The notes beneath the pieces are model-generated. The model was not told where the DNA came from. It was given only the letters and a program-made list of their open reading frames with translations, and did not search any database. This document shows, one piece after another, positions 34,969-45,745 of a stretch of DNA of 64,000 nt (position 1 is the stretch's first letter; each line of letters starts with the position of its first letter). The stretch spans positions 62,001 through 126,000 of the forward strand of contig NZ_AHOO02000008.1 of NCBI RefSeq assembly GCF_000244755.1. The letters run 5' to 3'. The DNA is from Leptospira licerasiae serovar Varillal str. VAR 010. Its GTDB lineage: Bacteria; Spirochaetota; Leptospiria; Leptospirales; Leptospiraceae. Position numbers and translations under genes: made by a program.

Positions 34969-36273
34969 ATGCTATCCAGACATTTTGAAACCCTGTCTAA
35001 TACCTTGGAAAAAGAGATCCTGGCCAGCGAACAGATCCGAAGTAAGATCCTCCTGGCGGCCTTCGCATTTGCCGGAATTTCTTGGAGCGTTCTATTCCTA
35101 TTTTTAAAAGAGGAATTTAATCGGAGCACCGGGATAGAATTCCCTTTCGAAGTTCTGATCGGCGCTCTTGCATTCGGCACAGTTTATGAATTCGGATTTT
35201 TAAAATTACTGAATTATCTGAAAGTAAGGGGATTTAAACTTCCGCTTCTACCTCGATTCGGGAATGCATTGATAGAAACTTCTTTGCCTGGGATCATATT
35301 ATTTATTTTGATCCAAAAACATTCTCACCCGGTCGTCCCTTCCAATTCCCCTATCTCGAATCTATATTTCATTTTTATAATACTTTCAGTCTTAAGAATG
35401 GAATTCGGTCTTTCTTTTTTTACGGGAGCGATCGCAGCGATCCAATATTTGGTTACGGGTCTATTTTTTGTTCCAGACTCTCCTTTGGATGGAGAATCCG
35501 CTTATAGTTTCTTTTACTCCAAAGTCCCCACGTATATGCGCTCCGGATTGTTTTTAGCTTCCGGAATTGTCGCCGGCTTAGTCGGTCTCAGATTGAAAAA
35601 AATACTGAAAAACTCCGTAGAACGTTTGGAAGAAAGAAACGAAATTTTAGGAATGTTCGGGCAATATGTTTCCCCATCAGTAGTTGATAAATTGATGAGC
35701 CAGAAAACGGATACTGCTTCCGAAAACAAGGACGTATGTGTGATGTTCCTAGATATCCGCAACTTCACTAAATTCTCCGAAGATAAAAGTCCTTCCGAAG
35801 TGATCTCATATTTAAATACCCTATTCGAGGATATGATAGAGATAGTGAATAAGCATAACGGAATTATAAATAAATTTTTGGGAGACGGGTTTATGGCGGT
35901 CTTCGGAGCTCCGCTTTCCGACAATGGAAAAGACGCCAAGAATGCAGTCTCTGCCTCTTTAGAAATTCAGAAAAAAGTAATAGAGATGAATATCTCCGGC
36001 AAGATCCCTGAAACAAAAATCGGAATAGGCCTGCACTTCGGAGAGGCTATGACAGGAAGTGTAGGTTCTTCCCAAAGAAAGGAATATACCATCATCGGTG
36101 ATACGGTCAATCTTGCGTCCAGAGTGGAACAACTGAACAAAGACTTCGGAAGCGAAATTTTGGCAACGGATACTGTTTACGAACATGTAAAACACTATTT
36201 GGAAGCGGAGTCCCTTCCACCTGTAAAAGTAAAAGGAAGAGAGAAAGAAGTCCTAATCTACAAATTGACCTAA
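34969..36273 (+). CDS. Class III adenylate/guanylate cyclase with membrane anchor
   Basis: 434 aa. About six membrane segments in residues 25-210, then a C-terminal cyclase domain: metal-binding Asp in VMFLDIRNFTKFSED and NKFLGDGFMAVFGAPL, substrate-specifying region RKEYTIIGDTVNLASRVEQL with the transition-state Asn/Arg. All catalytic residues appear intact, so it should make cAMP (or cGMP). Leptospires have many such cyclases. It overlaps the following methyltransferase by a single base. Confidence 0.9.
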   Translation: MLSRHFETLSNTLEKEILASEQIRSKILLAAFAFAGISWSVLFLFLKEEFNRSTGIEFPFEVLIGALAFGTVYEFGFLKLLNYLKVRGFKLPLLPRFGNALIETSLPGIILFILIQKHSHPVVPSNSPISNLYFIFIILSVLRMEFGLSFFTGAIAAIQYLVTGLFFVPDSPLDGESAYSFFYSKVPTYMRSGLFLASGIVAGLVGLRLKKILKNSVERLEERNEILGMFGQYVSPSVVDKLMSQKTDTASENKDVCVMFLDIRNFTKFSEDKSPSEVISYLNTLFEDMIEIVNKHNGIINKFLGDGFMAVFGAPLSDNGKDAKNAVSASLEIQKKVIEMNISGKIPETKIGIGLHFGEAMTGSVGSSQRKEYTIIGDTVNLASRVEQLNKDFGSEILATDTVYEHVKHYLEAESLPPVKVKGREKEVLIYKLT

Positions 36274-37001
36274 TGCAAACTCCAGAATCACATTACGAAA
36301 ACTTTTTGGCCGAAAAATATTCCTGGATGTTGGGTGACCTTTCTGTCCGGGAAAAGGACCAACTCGAAGTATTTAGATCTTTCGAGATATTTCCGCAGGG
36401 AAACGGAGTTGCCTGGGACCTCGGAGCTGGAAGCGGGATACAATCCATTCCATTGGAAGATTTAGGATTTCAAGTTTTAGCGATCGATCTCAGTGAAAAA
36501 TTATTATCCGAGATCAAGGCAAGGAAGCCGGATACCAAAATCAGGACCAAGGTTGCAGATATCAGATCCAGGGAATTATACCAAGGAGTTTCTCCCGAAT
36601 TACTTTTATGCATGGGAGATACGATCACTCATTTGGGATCAGAAAAAGATTGGGAGGATACTGTAAGTCTTTGGTCTAGTTTTCTTTCTCCGGGAAGTAA
36701 ATTAATTTTAGGATATAGAGATCTAAGTTACGGAAAACCGGGAGATCAAAATATTTTTGTGGTTCGTTCGGAGGAATCCAAAATTTTCACCTGCCAATTA
36801 CAATTCACTCAAAACAAAGCGGAAGTTACGGATATATTTCACGAAAAGACCGACAAAGGTTGGACAGTATCTTCCAGTTCGTATAACAAACTCATTCTTC
36901 CGTTAGATGATTTGATCCGGACCGCATCTCGGAATAATTTTAAATTAGCAAAAAAGGATGAGAAAAACGGGATGAAGTTTTTACTTTTCGAAAAGCTTTG
37001 A
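36273..37001 (+). CDS. Class I SAM-dependent methyltransferase
   Basis: 242 aa. Motif I AWDLGAGSGIQSIPLEDLGF (about 46-65), acidic strand-2 end in LAIDLSEKLLSEI, motif IV-like PELLLCMGDTITHLG, and LSPGSKLILGYRDLSYG. The last third is beta-rich, as in ubiquinone/menaquinone-type or small-molecule methyltransferases. Substrate unknown. Its ATG overlaps the cyclase stop, so they form one transcript. Confidence 0.82.
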   Translation: MQTPESHYENFLAEKYSWMLGDLSVREKDQLEVFRSFEIFPQGNGVAWDLGAGSGIQSIPLEDLGFQVLAIDLSEKLLSEIKARKPDTKIRTKVADIRSRELYQGVSPELLLCMGDTITHLGSEKDWEDTVSLWSSFLSPGSKLILGYRDLSYGKPGDQNIFVVRSEESKIFTCQLQFTQNKAEVTDIFHEKTDKGWTVSSSSYNKLILPLDDLIRTASRNNFKLAKKDEKNGMKFLLFEKL

Positions 37002-37127
37002 TTAGACCCACGTTCTTAGGATCCGTTCCTTTCTATCGTTCATTTTAAGAGATCCTTTTTCTCAAAAACCATTCGACAAGTCTGGACTGACTGGGAATTT
37101 GTTCGTATCCTTGCCAGGAATCCTTCC

Positions 37128-40100
37128 ATGATAGATAAACTGATACGTATCTCCATTAAGAACAGGATTTTCGTCCTGATACTCACCGCTGGCGTGACCA
37201 TTGTAGGTTTTTATAACGCGTATCAACTATCTATCGATGCAATCCCTGACATTACAAACGTTCAGGTTTCTGTAGTAACTCAATCTCCAGGACTTTCTCC
37301 AGTAGAGGTGGAACAGTTCATCACTTATCCGATCGAAATGGAACTGACCGGAGTTCCTCACGTAACGGAGATCCGTTCCATTTCCAGAACCGGAGTAAGT
37401 AGTGTTACCGTTATCTTCAAGGATGGAACGGATATTTACTTTGCAAGGCAATTGATCAACGAAAGATTGAGAGCCGCTGAAGCAGTGATCCCCAAAGGTT
37501 ACGGTAGCCCGGAACTTTCTCCGATTGCAACCGGTCTTGGGGACATTTACGAATTCGTTTTAACAAGCGATCGTCATAATCCGGAAGAACTCAGAACCTA
37601 TATGGAATGGGAACTTGCCAGAGAAATCAAATCTACCGAAGGGATTATCGACGTAAACATCATAGGCGGGGAAGCAAGACAATACCAGATCAAGATAGAT
37701 CCCCAAAGATTAGCAGTTCATAATATTACATTATCGCAACTCTGCGATAAACTAGAGACCGCAAACCAAAACACAGGTGGTGGTTATATCTCAAAAGGCG
37801 CCGAGCAGATCGTGATCCGCGGAGAAAGCCAGTTCAAAACTCTGGATGAGATCCGTAACGTAGCGGTCCAAACCGAAAGAGACGGTGTTCCTCTACTTTT
37901 GGGACAGATTGCTACGGTGGAAACCGGCCCTGCGCTTCGTTTCGGACTTATGACCAAAGACGCAAAAGGAGAAGTTGTAGGCGCCACTGCAATGATGCTC
38001 ATGGGCCAAAACTCCCTGGAGGTTGTAAAAAGGGTCAAAGAAAAGATAGAAATATTAAGAGCAAGACTTCCGGAAGGTATGAAGATCGTAACATTCTACG
38101 ATCGTTCCGAATTTATCGGAAGAACGTTAGGCACTATTTTTACCAACCTGGCAGAAGCTGCGGTGCTCGTAATCATCGTTTTGATCTTTGCGCTGGGAAC
38201 TGTAAAAGGTGCGCTCTTGGTCAGCTTATCCATTCCGATCCCGATGCTCGCCGCCACGATATTCATGAGAATGTTCGGAATCGTCGGTAACTTAATGTCT
38301 TTAGGAGCACTGGACTTCGGACTCTTAGTCGACGGAACCATCGTAATGTTGGAATCAGTTCTTCACGGTTTTATCCTAAAACAAGCATTCTACGAACAAC
38401 AAAATTCGCAAGAAGACAGAAAACTCGCGGCAGAACAAATCATCACCGATTCTTGCGTGAGAGTCGCCAGAGCGGCGGCATTCTCCGTCGGGATTATCCT
38501 TTTAGTATACCTACCGCTCATGACATTAGAAGGTGTAGAAGGTAGAATGTTCAAACCTATGGCGATGACTGTCGCCATTTCCCTAGCAATGGCGCTTTTA
38601 TTCTCTCTTACTACATTCCCTGCTGCTGCGAGTATACTTTTCCAAACTCCGGTATTCCATCATAGTAAGTTCTGGGACAGAGCGGAAGAGTTGTATATGC
38701 AACTTCTCGACTTTGGTATGGCTAACAAAAAACTTTTCCTAAGAGCAGGTTTAGGAGTATTTGCAGTTTCCCTAATATTGGGATCTACTTTAGGATCGGA
38801 GTTCCTTCCACGTATCGACGAGGGAGAATTTGCGATCGATATCAAAAGGCTTCCTTCCACATCCATCAATTATTCCAGAGATACGAATACTGAAATGGAA
38901 AAGGTTATCGCTCAGTTTCCGGAAGCAACAAGCGTTGTAAGCAAAATGGGTAGAGGTGAATCCGCTGCCGAGCCTATCGGAACGGAAGAAGGTGAATCCA
39001 TGGTGAAACTCATTCCTTCTAAAGAATGGACTACTGCCTCTTCTCGCGACGAACTCATGGATAAGATGAAGGACGCAATCCTGAAATCCGTCCCTTCCAG
39101 TACGATTTCACTTTCTCAACCGATCGAGAACAGAGTGAACGCGCTTCTTTCAGGATCCAAAGCGGACGTCGTGATCAAAATTTACGGAGATGATCTGCAG
39201 ACCTTAAAGGATACCGCGTCTAAATTTGCGGATAAGATCAAAAAAGTCCCTGGTGCAGCGGACTTAAGAGTGCAAAGAGTTCTTGGCCTTCCTTTAATTC
39301 AGATCAAATCGGACCGTCAAAAGATGGCGCGTTACGGCGTAGCCGCAGAGGAAATACTCACCACCGTCGAATCATTACGTATCGGAAGAAAGGCCGGAAA
39401 AGTTTTCGAAGGATTCAAACGATTCGACTTAGTCGTTCGCCTTCAATTGGATGTCTCCGATCTGGACAAATTGGAGAATATTCCAGTCATGACTTCTACC
39501 GGAGTTACGGTCCCTCTAGGTCAAGTTGCCACAATCGAATTCGTAGAAGGTCCCGCCGCTATTTACAGAGAATCCTTAAAACGTAGGATCATGGTAGAAG
39601 CGAACGTGCGAGGAAGAGACTTAGTAGGTTTCGTAAACGAAGCACAGAAAGTCACAGCAGATATCGAAAAAAATCTTCCGGAAGGATATAGAACGGACTG
39701 GGGAGGTCAATTCGAGAACTTCCAGAGAGCAAAAAACAGATTAATGCTCGTGGTTCCGATCGCACTCGGAATCATTTTCGTAATGTTAATAGCAGCATTC
39801 GGAAATATTTATTATGCTGCAGGAGTGTTCATCGTAGTCCCTCTTGCAGTCGCAGGAGGAATTATCGGCCTCGTGCTCAGAGGACTTCCGTTTAGTATTC
39901 CTGCAGGAGTTGGATTTATCGCAGTAAGCGGTATCGCGGTATTGAACGGGGTCGTATACGCCTCCACTCTCAAAGAAGAATTAGAAAAAGGTATAGCAGT
40001 TTCCAAAGCGGTATTGTCCGCAGGACTTCATTCACTTCGTCCAGTAATGACAACTGAGATCATCGCAGCAGTCGGATTTATTCCGATGGCGATCTCCACA

Positions 40101-40415
40101 ATGGCGGGAGCAGAGGTACAAAGACCTTTGGCGACTGTGGTGATCTTCGGAGTAATCGTTGCGACCGTTCTATCTCGGGTGCTTCTTCCGATCGTGATGG
40201 AATTCCTACTGAATATCTACCAAGACCAGGAAAGAAGAAAAGAAGCTCGTAAAAGAAAATTAGAGTCCGAGTTCCAAGCCTCCAGAGCCCTAGAAAGAAT
40301 ACCGGAAACCTTAGAAGAAGTTTCCTGGGATTCAGAAGAGATCCAAGAAGAGCAGGAAGAAGTCCTAAGTTCTAAATCCAAACGTTCCAAAAATGGATTG
40401 AAGAAGAAAAAATAA
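37128..40415 (+). CDS. HME-type RND efflux transporter (CzcA/CusA family)
   Basis: 1095-aa inner-membrane proton-driven pump. The N-terminus ([24 protein letters not shown]-like [13 protein letters not shown]) and the TM4 motif [14 protein letters not shown] (about 395-408) identify the heavy-metal RND subgroup; the second half shows [20 protein letters not shown] and [16 protein letters not shown]. CzcA pumps normally have adjacent membrane-fusion and outer-membrane genes; none is next to it here. The C-terminus carries an unusual 60-residue cytosolic tail, rich in Glu then Lys, ending in KKKK. Substrate could be a divalent or monovalent metal, or an organic compound; not decidable. Confidence 0.9.
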   Translation: MIDKLIRISIKNRIFVLILTAGVTIVGFYNAYQLSIDAIPDITNVQVSVVTQSPGLSPVEVEQFITYPIEMELTGVPHVTEIRSISRTGVSSVTVIFKDGTDIYFARQLINERLRAAEAVIPKGYGSPELSPIATGLGDIYEFVLTSDRHNPEELRTYMEWELAREIKSTEGIIDVNIIGGEARQYQIKIDPQRLAVHNITLSQLCDKLETANQNTGGGYISKGAEQIVIRGESQFKTLDEIRNVAVQTERDGVPLLLGQIATVETGPALRFGLMTKDAKGEVVGATAMMLMGQNSLEVVKRVKEKIEILRARLPEGMKIVTFYDRSEFIGRTLGTIFTNLAEAAVLVIIVLIFALGTVKGALLVSLSIPIPMLAATIFMRMFGIVGNLMSLGALDFGLLVDGTIVMLESVLHGFILKQAFYEQQNSQEDRKLAAEQIITDSCVRVARAAAFSVGIILLVYLPLMTLEGVEGRMFKPMAMTVAISLAMALLFSLTTFPAAASILFQTPVFHHSKFWDRAEELYMQLLDFGMANKKLFLRAGLGVFAVSLILGSTLGSEFLPRIDEGEFAIDIKRLPSTSINYSRDTNTEMEKVIAQFPEATSVVSKMGRGESAAEPIGTEEGESMVKLIPSKEWTTASSRDELMDKMKDAILKSVPSSTISLSQPIENRVNALLSGSKADVVIKIYGDDLQTLKDTASKFADKIKKVPGAADLRVQRVLGLPLIQIKSDRQKMARYGVAAEEILTTVESLRIGRKAGKVFEGFKRFDLVVRLQLDVSDLDKLENIPVMTSTGVTVPLGQVATIEFVEGPAAIYRESLKRRIMVEANVRGRDLVGFVNEAQKVTADIEKNLPEGYRTDWGGQFENFQRAKNRLMLVVPIALGIIFVMLIAAFGNIYYAAGVFIVVPLAVAGGIIGLVLRGLPFSIPAGVGFIAVSGIAVLNGVVYASTLKEELEKGIAVSKAVLSAGLHSLRPVMTTEIIAAVGFIPMAISTMAGAEVQRPLATVVIFGVIVATVLSRVLLPIVMEFLLNIYQDQERRKEARKRKLESEFQASRALERIPETLEEVSWDSEEIQEEQEEVLSSKSKRSKNGLKKKK

Positions 40416-40438
40416 GGGGGCGGCTCCTCACTTCGTTC

Positions 40439-40531
40439 GGACCGGGCTACTACGGGCTACGCTATCGCTCCGGTCCTTTCGCAGCGACCCATAGTAGCGA
40501 GAAAACGACCGCGAAGACGCAGAGGTTCAAG
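40439..40531. repeat. Repeat-like intergenic stretch (partial copy)
   Basis: 40439-40456 shares GGACCGGGCT-CTACGG with the start of the structured repeat near 2241, then diverges into a different region with CGCTCC and GTAGCGAG words; 40511-40531 matches the CGCAGAG-type repeat. It fills the gap between the RND pump and the convergent tetR. Confidence 0.5.
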
Positions 40532-40543
40532 TTCCTATAGGTT

Positions 40544-41143
40544 TTACTTCTTACTCTTCAACCCGGATAGGATCGTAGTAACGACGGATCTTAAAAATTC
40601 GATCCGGTCCTCTTCTATATTATCGAATACCATGCGGGGATGGTGGAAAGCTGCTGTACCTTCGAAAATGATCCTTGCACCTTCTTTGGGAGTATTACAA
40701 AAAAATAATCCTTTTTGTATCCCTTCTTGGACCATGGCTTCCAGTTGCCCGTACATAGTCTGGATATGTTTTTTAACGAATGGTCTCGTTTTCTCTGCGG
40801 AATTATTAAATGCAGTGTAAATCCTAGGATCGGATAGGACCTTCTCCCGTTTCATCATATGAAGGGTCATTAGCCATTCTAAGATCCTTTCTTCCAACGG
40901 GTTAGTCTTTACGGAAATTTGAGAGAGAGCCAGATCGATACGGTCCAACCACCTTTTCGAAATGGAATCGAGTAACGCTTCTTTGTCCGCGAAATGTTTG
41001 TATAATGCGGCGTGGCTTAGATTCAGGTTTCTAGCCACGTCGGTCAGTTTCAAACGCTCGACGCCGTTCCTTCTGATCTCAATCTCAGCGGCATCGAGCA
41101 CTTTTTCTTGTAGTTCTTCCGGTTTTAAACCTGTTTTAGGCAT
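40544..41143 (-). CDS. TetR/AcrR-family transcriptional regulator
   Basis: 199 aa. HTH: EELQEKVLDAAEIEIRRNGV, RLKLTDVARNLNLSHAALYK and KEALLDSISKRWLDRID. The ligand domain is unassigned. It lies 3 bases after the aldo-keto reductase in the same direction, so it is co-transcribed with it and may regulate that promoter through the inverted repeat at 42148-42188. Confidence 0.87.
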   Translation of the reverse strand: MPKTGLKPEELQEKVLDAAEIEIRRNGVERLKLTDVARNLNLSHAALYKHFADKEALLDSISKRWLDRIDLALSQISVKTNPLEERILEWLMTLHMMKREKVLSDPRIYTAFNNSAEKTRPFVKKHIQTMYGQLEAMVQEGIQKGLFFCNTPKEGARIIFEGTAAFHHPRMVFDNIEEDRIEFLRSVVTTILSGLKSKK

Positions 41144-41146
41144 CTA

Positions 41147-42136
41147 TCATTTAACGACGAGCTGCATTAAATGAGAAGGATATCTATCTCCTTGGAAGGC
41201 ACCATCCGGAAAAGATTCGTCCAGGGTTTTCAGTTCTTCCGGACTTAATTGGACCGAAAGAGCTTCTAAATTTTCCCTAAGACTCGCTCTTCTTGTGGAA
41301 CCGATCAGAGGAACAATATCCTCTCCTCTATGCAGCACCCAAGCGATAGCAAGTTGTGCAGTACTGCAACCTTTCTTCTTTGCAAGCTCTTGAAGCAGAC
41401 TCACACGCTCCAAATTCGCTTCAAGGTTTTTTCCCAGAAAGCGTGGAGAATTAGATCTAAAATCAGGAACGCCCAGAGAGTTTTCTATCTTTCCGGTTAG
41501 AAGTCCCCGACCTACGATCCCATATGGAACGATCGCAACCCCAAGCTCTCTAGCGGTATCCAAGAGTTCCTTTTCGATTACGCGAGTGGCCAAAGAATAT
41601 TCCACTTCCAAAGCGGAGACCGGATGAACTTTATGGGCTCTTCTCAAATTTTCAGGAGAAGCTTCCGAAAGTCCCAAATAGCGCACGTATCCTTCCTTGA
41701 TCAGATCTGCAATTGCGCCTACTGTCTCCTCGATCGGAATTTCCGGGTCGACCCGAGATGCCTGGTAAATATCGATCACATCGACTCCAAGCCGAGTGAG
41801 AGAATGTGCCGCAAAGTTTTTTACAGAATTCGGACGGAAATCGTATCCGATGAATGCGCCGGAAGGACTGCGAAGTCCACCGAACTTCACGCTGATCATA
41901 GGTTTGTTCTTTCTTCCTTTCAGCGCTTCCGATATCAAAAGTTCGTTATGACCTGTTCCGTAAAAGTCTCCAGTATTTAGGAAATTGATCCCGGAATCTA
42001 ATGCTTCATGGATGGTCGCAATGGATTCTTCCCTACTTCTGGTCTCTTTTGTTCCATAAAAATCCGACATCCCCATACAGCCTAAGCCGACTTGGGAAAC
42101 TTCAGGGCCGTTTTTACCTAATTTTCTCAGTTTCAT
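41147..42136 (-). CDS. Aldo/keto reductase
   Basis: 329-aa NADPH-dependent oxidoreductase with the (beta/alpha)8 AKR fold: VSQVGLGCMGMSDFYG, catalytic Asp/Tyr in NTGDFYGTGHNE, Lys in ISVKFGG, and cofactor segment VPLIGSTRRASLRENLEAL. The catalytic His of the usual YxxHR segment is not visible (IYQASRVDP), a variation found in the QPAR/QPSR-type AKR subgroup. Substrate unknown, probably an aldehyde or quinone. First gene of a two-gene unit with TetR. Confidence 0.87.
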   Translation of the reverse strand: MKLRKLGKNGPEVSQVGLGCMGMSDFYGTKETRSREESIATIHEALDSGINFLNTGDFYGTGHNELLISEALKGRKNKPMISVKFGGLRSPSGAFIGYDFRPNSVKNFAAHSLTRLGVDVIDIYQASRVDPEIPIEETVGAIADLIKEGYVRYLGLSEASPENLRRAHKVHPVSALEVEYSLATRVIEKELLDTARELGVAIVPYGIVGRGLLTGKIENSLGVPDFRSNSPRFLGKNLEANLERVSLLQELAKKKGCSTAQLAIAWVLHRGEDIVPLIGSTRRASLRENLEALSVQLSPEELKTLDESFPDGAFQGDRYPSHLMQLVVK

Positions 42137-42147
42137 TCGAAACCTCC

Positions 42148-42188
42148 ATTTAGTTACAGTTTACATTTTTTATTATTTGTAACTAAAT
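42148..42188. promoter_or_regulatory. Inverted repeat operator candidate upstream of aldo-keto reductase
   Basis: Arms ATTTAGTTACA (42148-42158) and TGTAACTAAAT (42178-42188), 11 bp perfect, separated by 19 bases that hold a further GTTTACA word. It begins 12 bases upstream of the AKR start, overlapping the expected promoter. Confidence 0.65.
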
Positions 42189-42211
42189 ACAAGCTTTTTT
42201 CGAAACTGTTT

Positions 42212-42227
42212 TGTCGGAGTTCCTACA
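42212..42227. repeat. Dispersed 16-bp palindrome, TGTCGGAGTTCCTACA
   Basis: Member of the TGTnGGArTTCCnACA family, in the gap between the divergent AKR and thyX-like genes. Confidence 0.7.
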
Positions 42228-42286
42228 TTTCTTGCTTTTCGCTTTCCGACATAATACCATTTTAGTTTTCCGGAGTAGCAGATCCC

Positions 42287-43861
42287 ATGGAACACCAGAA
42301 ACCAATCGTCCAGCTTTTAGACGCGACCACAGAACCATTCAACCTAGCCATAGCGTCTGCGAGAACCTGCTATTCATCTAAGGGGATCCTTCTTCCGGAA
42401 GATATGATCCGCTCTGAAAAATCCCTGGAGATTAGGGACAAGGTGGCCAAATCCACTAAAAAGGCGGGCCATCTCACCACGAGACAACATCCTCATTTTA
42501 TATTCACCCTGGACAAGGTATCCCGTCAGTTCGTTTGGTCCTTTTTACATTCTCATCCGTACTATAACTCGGAACAGGTGAGCCAAAGGTATGTGGAAGT
42601 TAAAAAGGAAAATTATTATATTCCACCTACTCTTTCCGGAAAGCAGAAGGAGCTCTATCTGGAAGCAGTTGAGTCTGCGTCTAACGCGTATTTTGAGTTT
42701 GTGGAACTACTGCATCCGTTCATCCAAGACGAATATTTCCTAGTATACAAGGCTCGGGCAAATTATCCGGAAAAATGGCAGCAACCGATTAAGAAGAAGT
42801 GTCTGGAAGTAGCACGTTACCTTCTTCCTTTGGGAACCTATACTTATTTATATCATTCAGTAAACGGACTCACCCTTCATAGATATAATCGTCTGATGAA
42901 TTCGTTCGATGTTCCGGAAGAACAACGCTTGGTTGTAGAGGAGATGATCGAAAAGGTGAAAGAGATCGATCCTCTTTACGTAGAGGAAATGGACGATCCG
43001 ATCCCTCTGGAAGAAACTGCAGAGTTTAAATTTTTCAAAGACTTCTACCAGGACAACGCTAACGAATATAGACCGGAAGCGGCTAAAAATTTCGTAAGAG
43101 AATTCGACGAGGATATGGATAACCGTTATTCAAGGTTAGTTTCCTATTCTTCTAACGGTCCGGAAGTTTTAGCTTCTTCTGTCCGAGCAGTTTTAGGTTT
43201 ATCTAAAAATTCTCTAAACGATGAAGAAGCGATCCGGCTTGTGATGGATCCTTCCAAAAATAAACATCTGACCTCTACTCTGAACGAAACAACTATGAGT
43301 CCTCTTTCTAGAGCGATGTTCAATGTGCATTATTCTTTCAAAAAAAGGATCTCTCATTCCGCTGATAGCCAGGACCAAAGGCATAGAATGGTACCCGGTT
43401 CTCGCCCTGTGTTAATGAGCCAGTATACCGGAATGCCGGATTATATCGTTCCCAAAGTAGTATTAAAATATCCTCAATTAGAAGAAACTTATAGAAGAAG
43501 AATGGACGGCATTTTTAAAAGCTTGAACCGTTTTATAGAAGCAGGCGGATCTACTGAACATGCTTCTTATCTTCTACCGAACGCTTTTCCGGTACGTTTT
43601 TATGAAAGTGGGGATCTATTAAATCTTCATCATAAATGGAGAGCAAGGACTTGTTATAATGCTCAGGAAGAAATTTTCCAAGCTTCTATCAATGAACTTG
43701 TGGATCTAACAAAGGTACAACCTGAGATCGCAAAATGGATCAAGGCGCCATGTTGGATACGTCTGCAAGGCGATATCAAACCGTATTGTCCGGAAGGCGA
43801 CCATTACTGCGGGACCCAAGTTTGGAAAAGAGAATTGGACGAGTATGATAGAACTCTGTGA
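42287..43861 (+). CDS. Tandem ThyX-type FAD-dependent thymidylate synthase homologue
   Basis: 524 aa, about twice a normal ThyX. The N-terminal half has the fold and a diverged signature ([20 protein letters not shown], then [20 protein letters not shown], about 80-113) in which the usual RHR is not kept. The C-terminal half has [19 protein letters not shown] (about 359-377), which does keep QxxRHR. ThyX makes dTMP from dUMP with FADH2 and methylene-THF and works as a tetramer with active sites between subunits, so two unlike halves could complement each other. A long, double-domain ThyX-like family is known in some bacteria, but its activity is uncertain. Confidence 0.8.
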   Translation: MEHQKPIVQLLDATTEPFNLAIASARTCYSSKGILLPEDMIRSEKSLEIRDKVAKSTKKAGHLTTRQHPHFIFTLDKVSRQFVWSFLHSHPYYNSEQVSQRYVEVKKENYYIPPTLSGKQKELYLEAVESASNAYFEFVELLHPFIQDEYFLVYKARANYPEKWQQPIKKKCLEVARYLLPLGTYTYLYHSVNGLTLHRYNRLMNSFDVPEEQRLVVEEMIEKVKEIDPLYVEEMDDPIPLEETAEFKFFKDFYQDNANEYRPEAAKNFVREFDEDMDNRYSRLVSYSSNGPEVLASSVRAVLGLSKNSLNDEEAIRLVMDPSKNKHLTSTLNETTMSPLSRAMFNVHYSFKKRISHSADSQDQRHRMVPGSRPVLMSQYTGMPDYIVPKVVLKYPQLEETYRRRMDGIFKSLNRFIEAGGSTEHASYLLPNAFPVRFYESGDLLNLHHKWRARTCYNAQEEIFQASINELVDLTKVQPEIAKWIKAPCWIRLQGDIKPYCPEGDHYCGTQVWKRELDEYDRTL

Positions 43862-43869
43862 CTACAAGC

Positions 43870-43889
43870 TGCATTTTCGCACAAATGCA
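43870..43889. terminator. Hairpin after the ThyX-like gene
   Basis: TGCATTT (43870-43876) and AAATGCA (43883-43889) with a 6-nt loop, 8 bases after the stop. No T run follows, so termination is only possible. Confidence 0.4.
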
Positions 43890-44027
43890 CAGAGCTACAG
43901 CGACTATTAAGAAATCGTCCGAATTCGGATAAAAATTATCGGGCATCGATCCGATCGCTCACTCCAAAAAAATAAAAAAAGGCAGGACTAAAAACCGATT
44001 TCGGAGTAAATCATCCTATATATAATC

Positions 44028-45206
44028 ATGAAAACAGTATCTCCTACAAGGGCCGAAGAACTAGTCCGATACCGCAGATTTATTCACAAACATCCCGAAC
44101 TCAGATACGAAGAAGTCGGGACAGCGGATTTCGTCTCTAAACATCTCCAATCTTTAGGCTATACTTTTCAATCCGGGATCGCAAAAACAGGGATCGTTTG
44201 TTTGATAGATTCCGGAAAACCGGGTAAAACTCTTTTGGTTAGGGCTGATATGGATGCTCTTCCTATCTTTGAGGAGAACAAGACGGATTACACATCCGTT
44301 CACAATGGAGTTATGCATGCATGCGGTCATGACGCTCATACTTCCGTTTTAATGGGCCTTGCCTCCGAACTAAAAGAAAATCCAAGTGCGATCGTCCCAA
44401 AAGGAAGAGTCTTGTTGGTATTCCAACCTGCAGAAGAAGGCGGACAAGGCGCAGATCGAATGATCGAAGAAGGAATATTAGAAAAATACGATGTATCCGC
44501 TGCATTGGCGCTTCATGTGTGGAATCATATCCCTGTAGGAAAAGTGGGAGTTGTAGACGGTCCTATGATGGCCGCTGTGGATGAATTCCAGATCACTGTC
44601 CAGGGGATCAGCGGTCACGGTGCGATGCCCCAGCATACAGTGGATCCTATATTAGTAGGTTCTCATATAGTCACAGCTCTCCAAAGTATCGTGTCCAGAA
44701 ACACCGACCCTCTGGATTCCTGTGTTGTCACAGTAGGCGCCTTTCATGCAGGACATGCATTCAATGTAATTTCCGAAACGGCTGAATTAAAGGGTACAAT
44801 CCGAACATTCACAAAAGAAATGTTTGATAAAGCGCCAGATCTATTCAAAAGAGTCGTGGAAAATACTGCCTCCGCCTTTGGTGCTAAGGCAATAATCCAT
44901 TACGAAAGGACAAATGCTCCGACGATCAATCATCCTGAAATGGCAAATATCGTCCGAAAAGCATCGGAAAATATTTTAGGTCCGAACTCTATAACAGAAG
45001 AACATGCTAAGACCATGGGCGGAGAAGATTTCTCCGCATTTTTGATGAGAGTCCCAGGATGTTACTTTTTTGTAGGCTCAATGAATGAGGAGAAGGGACT
45101 TGTACATCCGCATCATAGTTCCAAGTTCGATATAGATGAGACTTCTCTTCCGATCGGTTTGTCTGTGATGAAGGAAGCAATCCGACTTTATTTAGAAACT
45201 CATTGA
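44028..45206 (+). CDS. M20-family amidohydrolase (IAA-amino acid/hippurate hydrolase type)
   Basis: 392-aa dinuclear-metal peptidase-like enzyme that cleaves N-acyl amino acids. Motifs: [63 protein letters not shown], and the C-terminal ligand His in [12 protein letters not shown], with the dimerisation lid in between ([20 protein letters not shown]). Complete set of metal ligands. TATAAT lies only one base before the ATG, so either the transcript starts within the first codons or another promoter is used. Confidence 0.88.
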   Translation: MKTVSPTRAEELVRYRRFIHKHPELRYEEVGTADFVSKHLQSLGYTFQSGIAKTGIVCLIDSGKPGKTLLVRADMDALPIFEENKTDYTSVHNGVMHACGHDAHTSVLMGLASELKENPSAIVPKGRVLLVFQPAEEGGQGADRMIEEGILEKYDVSAALALHVWNHIPVGKVGVVDGPMMAAVDEFQITVQGISGHGAMPQHTVDPILVGSHIVTALQSIVSRNTDPLDSCVVTVGAFHAGHAFNVISETAELKGTIRTFTKEMFDKAPDLFKRVVENTASAFGAKAIIHYERTNAPTINHPEMANIVRKASENILGPNSITEEHAKTMGGEDFSAFLMRVPGCYFFVGSMNEEKGLVHPHHSSKFDIDETSLPIGLSVMKEAIRLYLETH

Positions 45207-45220
45207 GGATCTGATCCCCC

Positions 45221-45266
45221 GTAGGAATTCCAATGTGCAGACCAGGCCTTTTGTTGGAATTCCTAC
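45221..45266. terminator. Hairpin made of two facing palindrome copies
   Basis: GTAGGAATTCCAA (45221-45233) pairs perfectly over 13 bp with TTGGAATTCCTAC (45254-45266); 20-nt loop. It sits between the convergent amidohydrolase and the hypothetical gene and could end both transcripts. Each arm is a copy of the dispersed palindrome, the right one extending to 45252-45267. Confidence 0.6.
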
Positions 45267-45280
45267 ATAACATACTGGGT

Positions 45281-45709
45281 TCAAGCTCCCCAAGGCAAAA
45301 ACTTCTCCTCATCTTTTGCAGTTTCCTTTTTCGGCCCCTGATTTCCCTCTCCGAATGGCCTAAATCCGGAATTCAAGTTCAATTCTATTTTCAAAAGCGA
45401 ACTTAAAAAACTACTGGTGGAAACATTTCTCTCTTTGGCGTAACCCATCGCTTCCCAATAATCCGCACCATAAACTCGGACCCTTTTTCTGGAATCGCTA
45501 CTCTTTACTTTTTCAAAATCTAATCTTGGGATCTTCCCTTTTTGTCTTTTTTCTCTAAAAGAAGAAATTATAGACTGAAGGATCATCTTTGGATCTCCCA
45601 AATGAAGTATAGCATCTCTCCAGATCGATTCCATTTCCATAGGAATTCTCCAATCAATTTGAATCGTCCCCCTATTCTCTAAAATTTGTTTCCTAAAAAC
45701 TTCTTCCAT
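45281..45709 (-). CDS. Hypothetical protein, possibly DUF1564-like
   Basis: 142 aa, charged and soluble, no signal peptide. The pattern LQSIISSFREKRQKGKIPRL followed by RKRVRVYGADYWEAMGYAKE and STSSFLSSLLKIEL resembles the Leptospira-restricted DUF1564 family, many copies of which occur per genome; this assignment rests on pattern recall and is weak. The start at 45709 (MEEVFRKQ) is preferred over 45745 because CGGAGG lies six bases upstream. Function unknown; the layout suggests a small DNA-binding or antitoxin-like protein, but this is speculation. Confidence 0.5.
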   Translation of the reverse strand: MEEVFRKQILENRGTIQIDWRIPMEMESIWRDAILHLGDPKMILQSIISSFREKRQKGKIPRLDFEKVKSSDSRKRVRVYGADYWEAMGYAKERNVSTSSFLSSLLKIELNLNSGFRPFGEGNQGPKKETAKDEEKFLPWGA

Positions 45710-45745
45710 GTTCGCCTCCGAATAATGGGATCGAATCCTTAACAT

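Noticed and set aside
44021..44026. TATAAT as a -10 box of the amidohydrolase
   Set aside because: It lies one base before the ATG, so transcription would begin inside the gene; not reported as a promoter.
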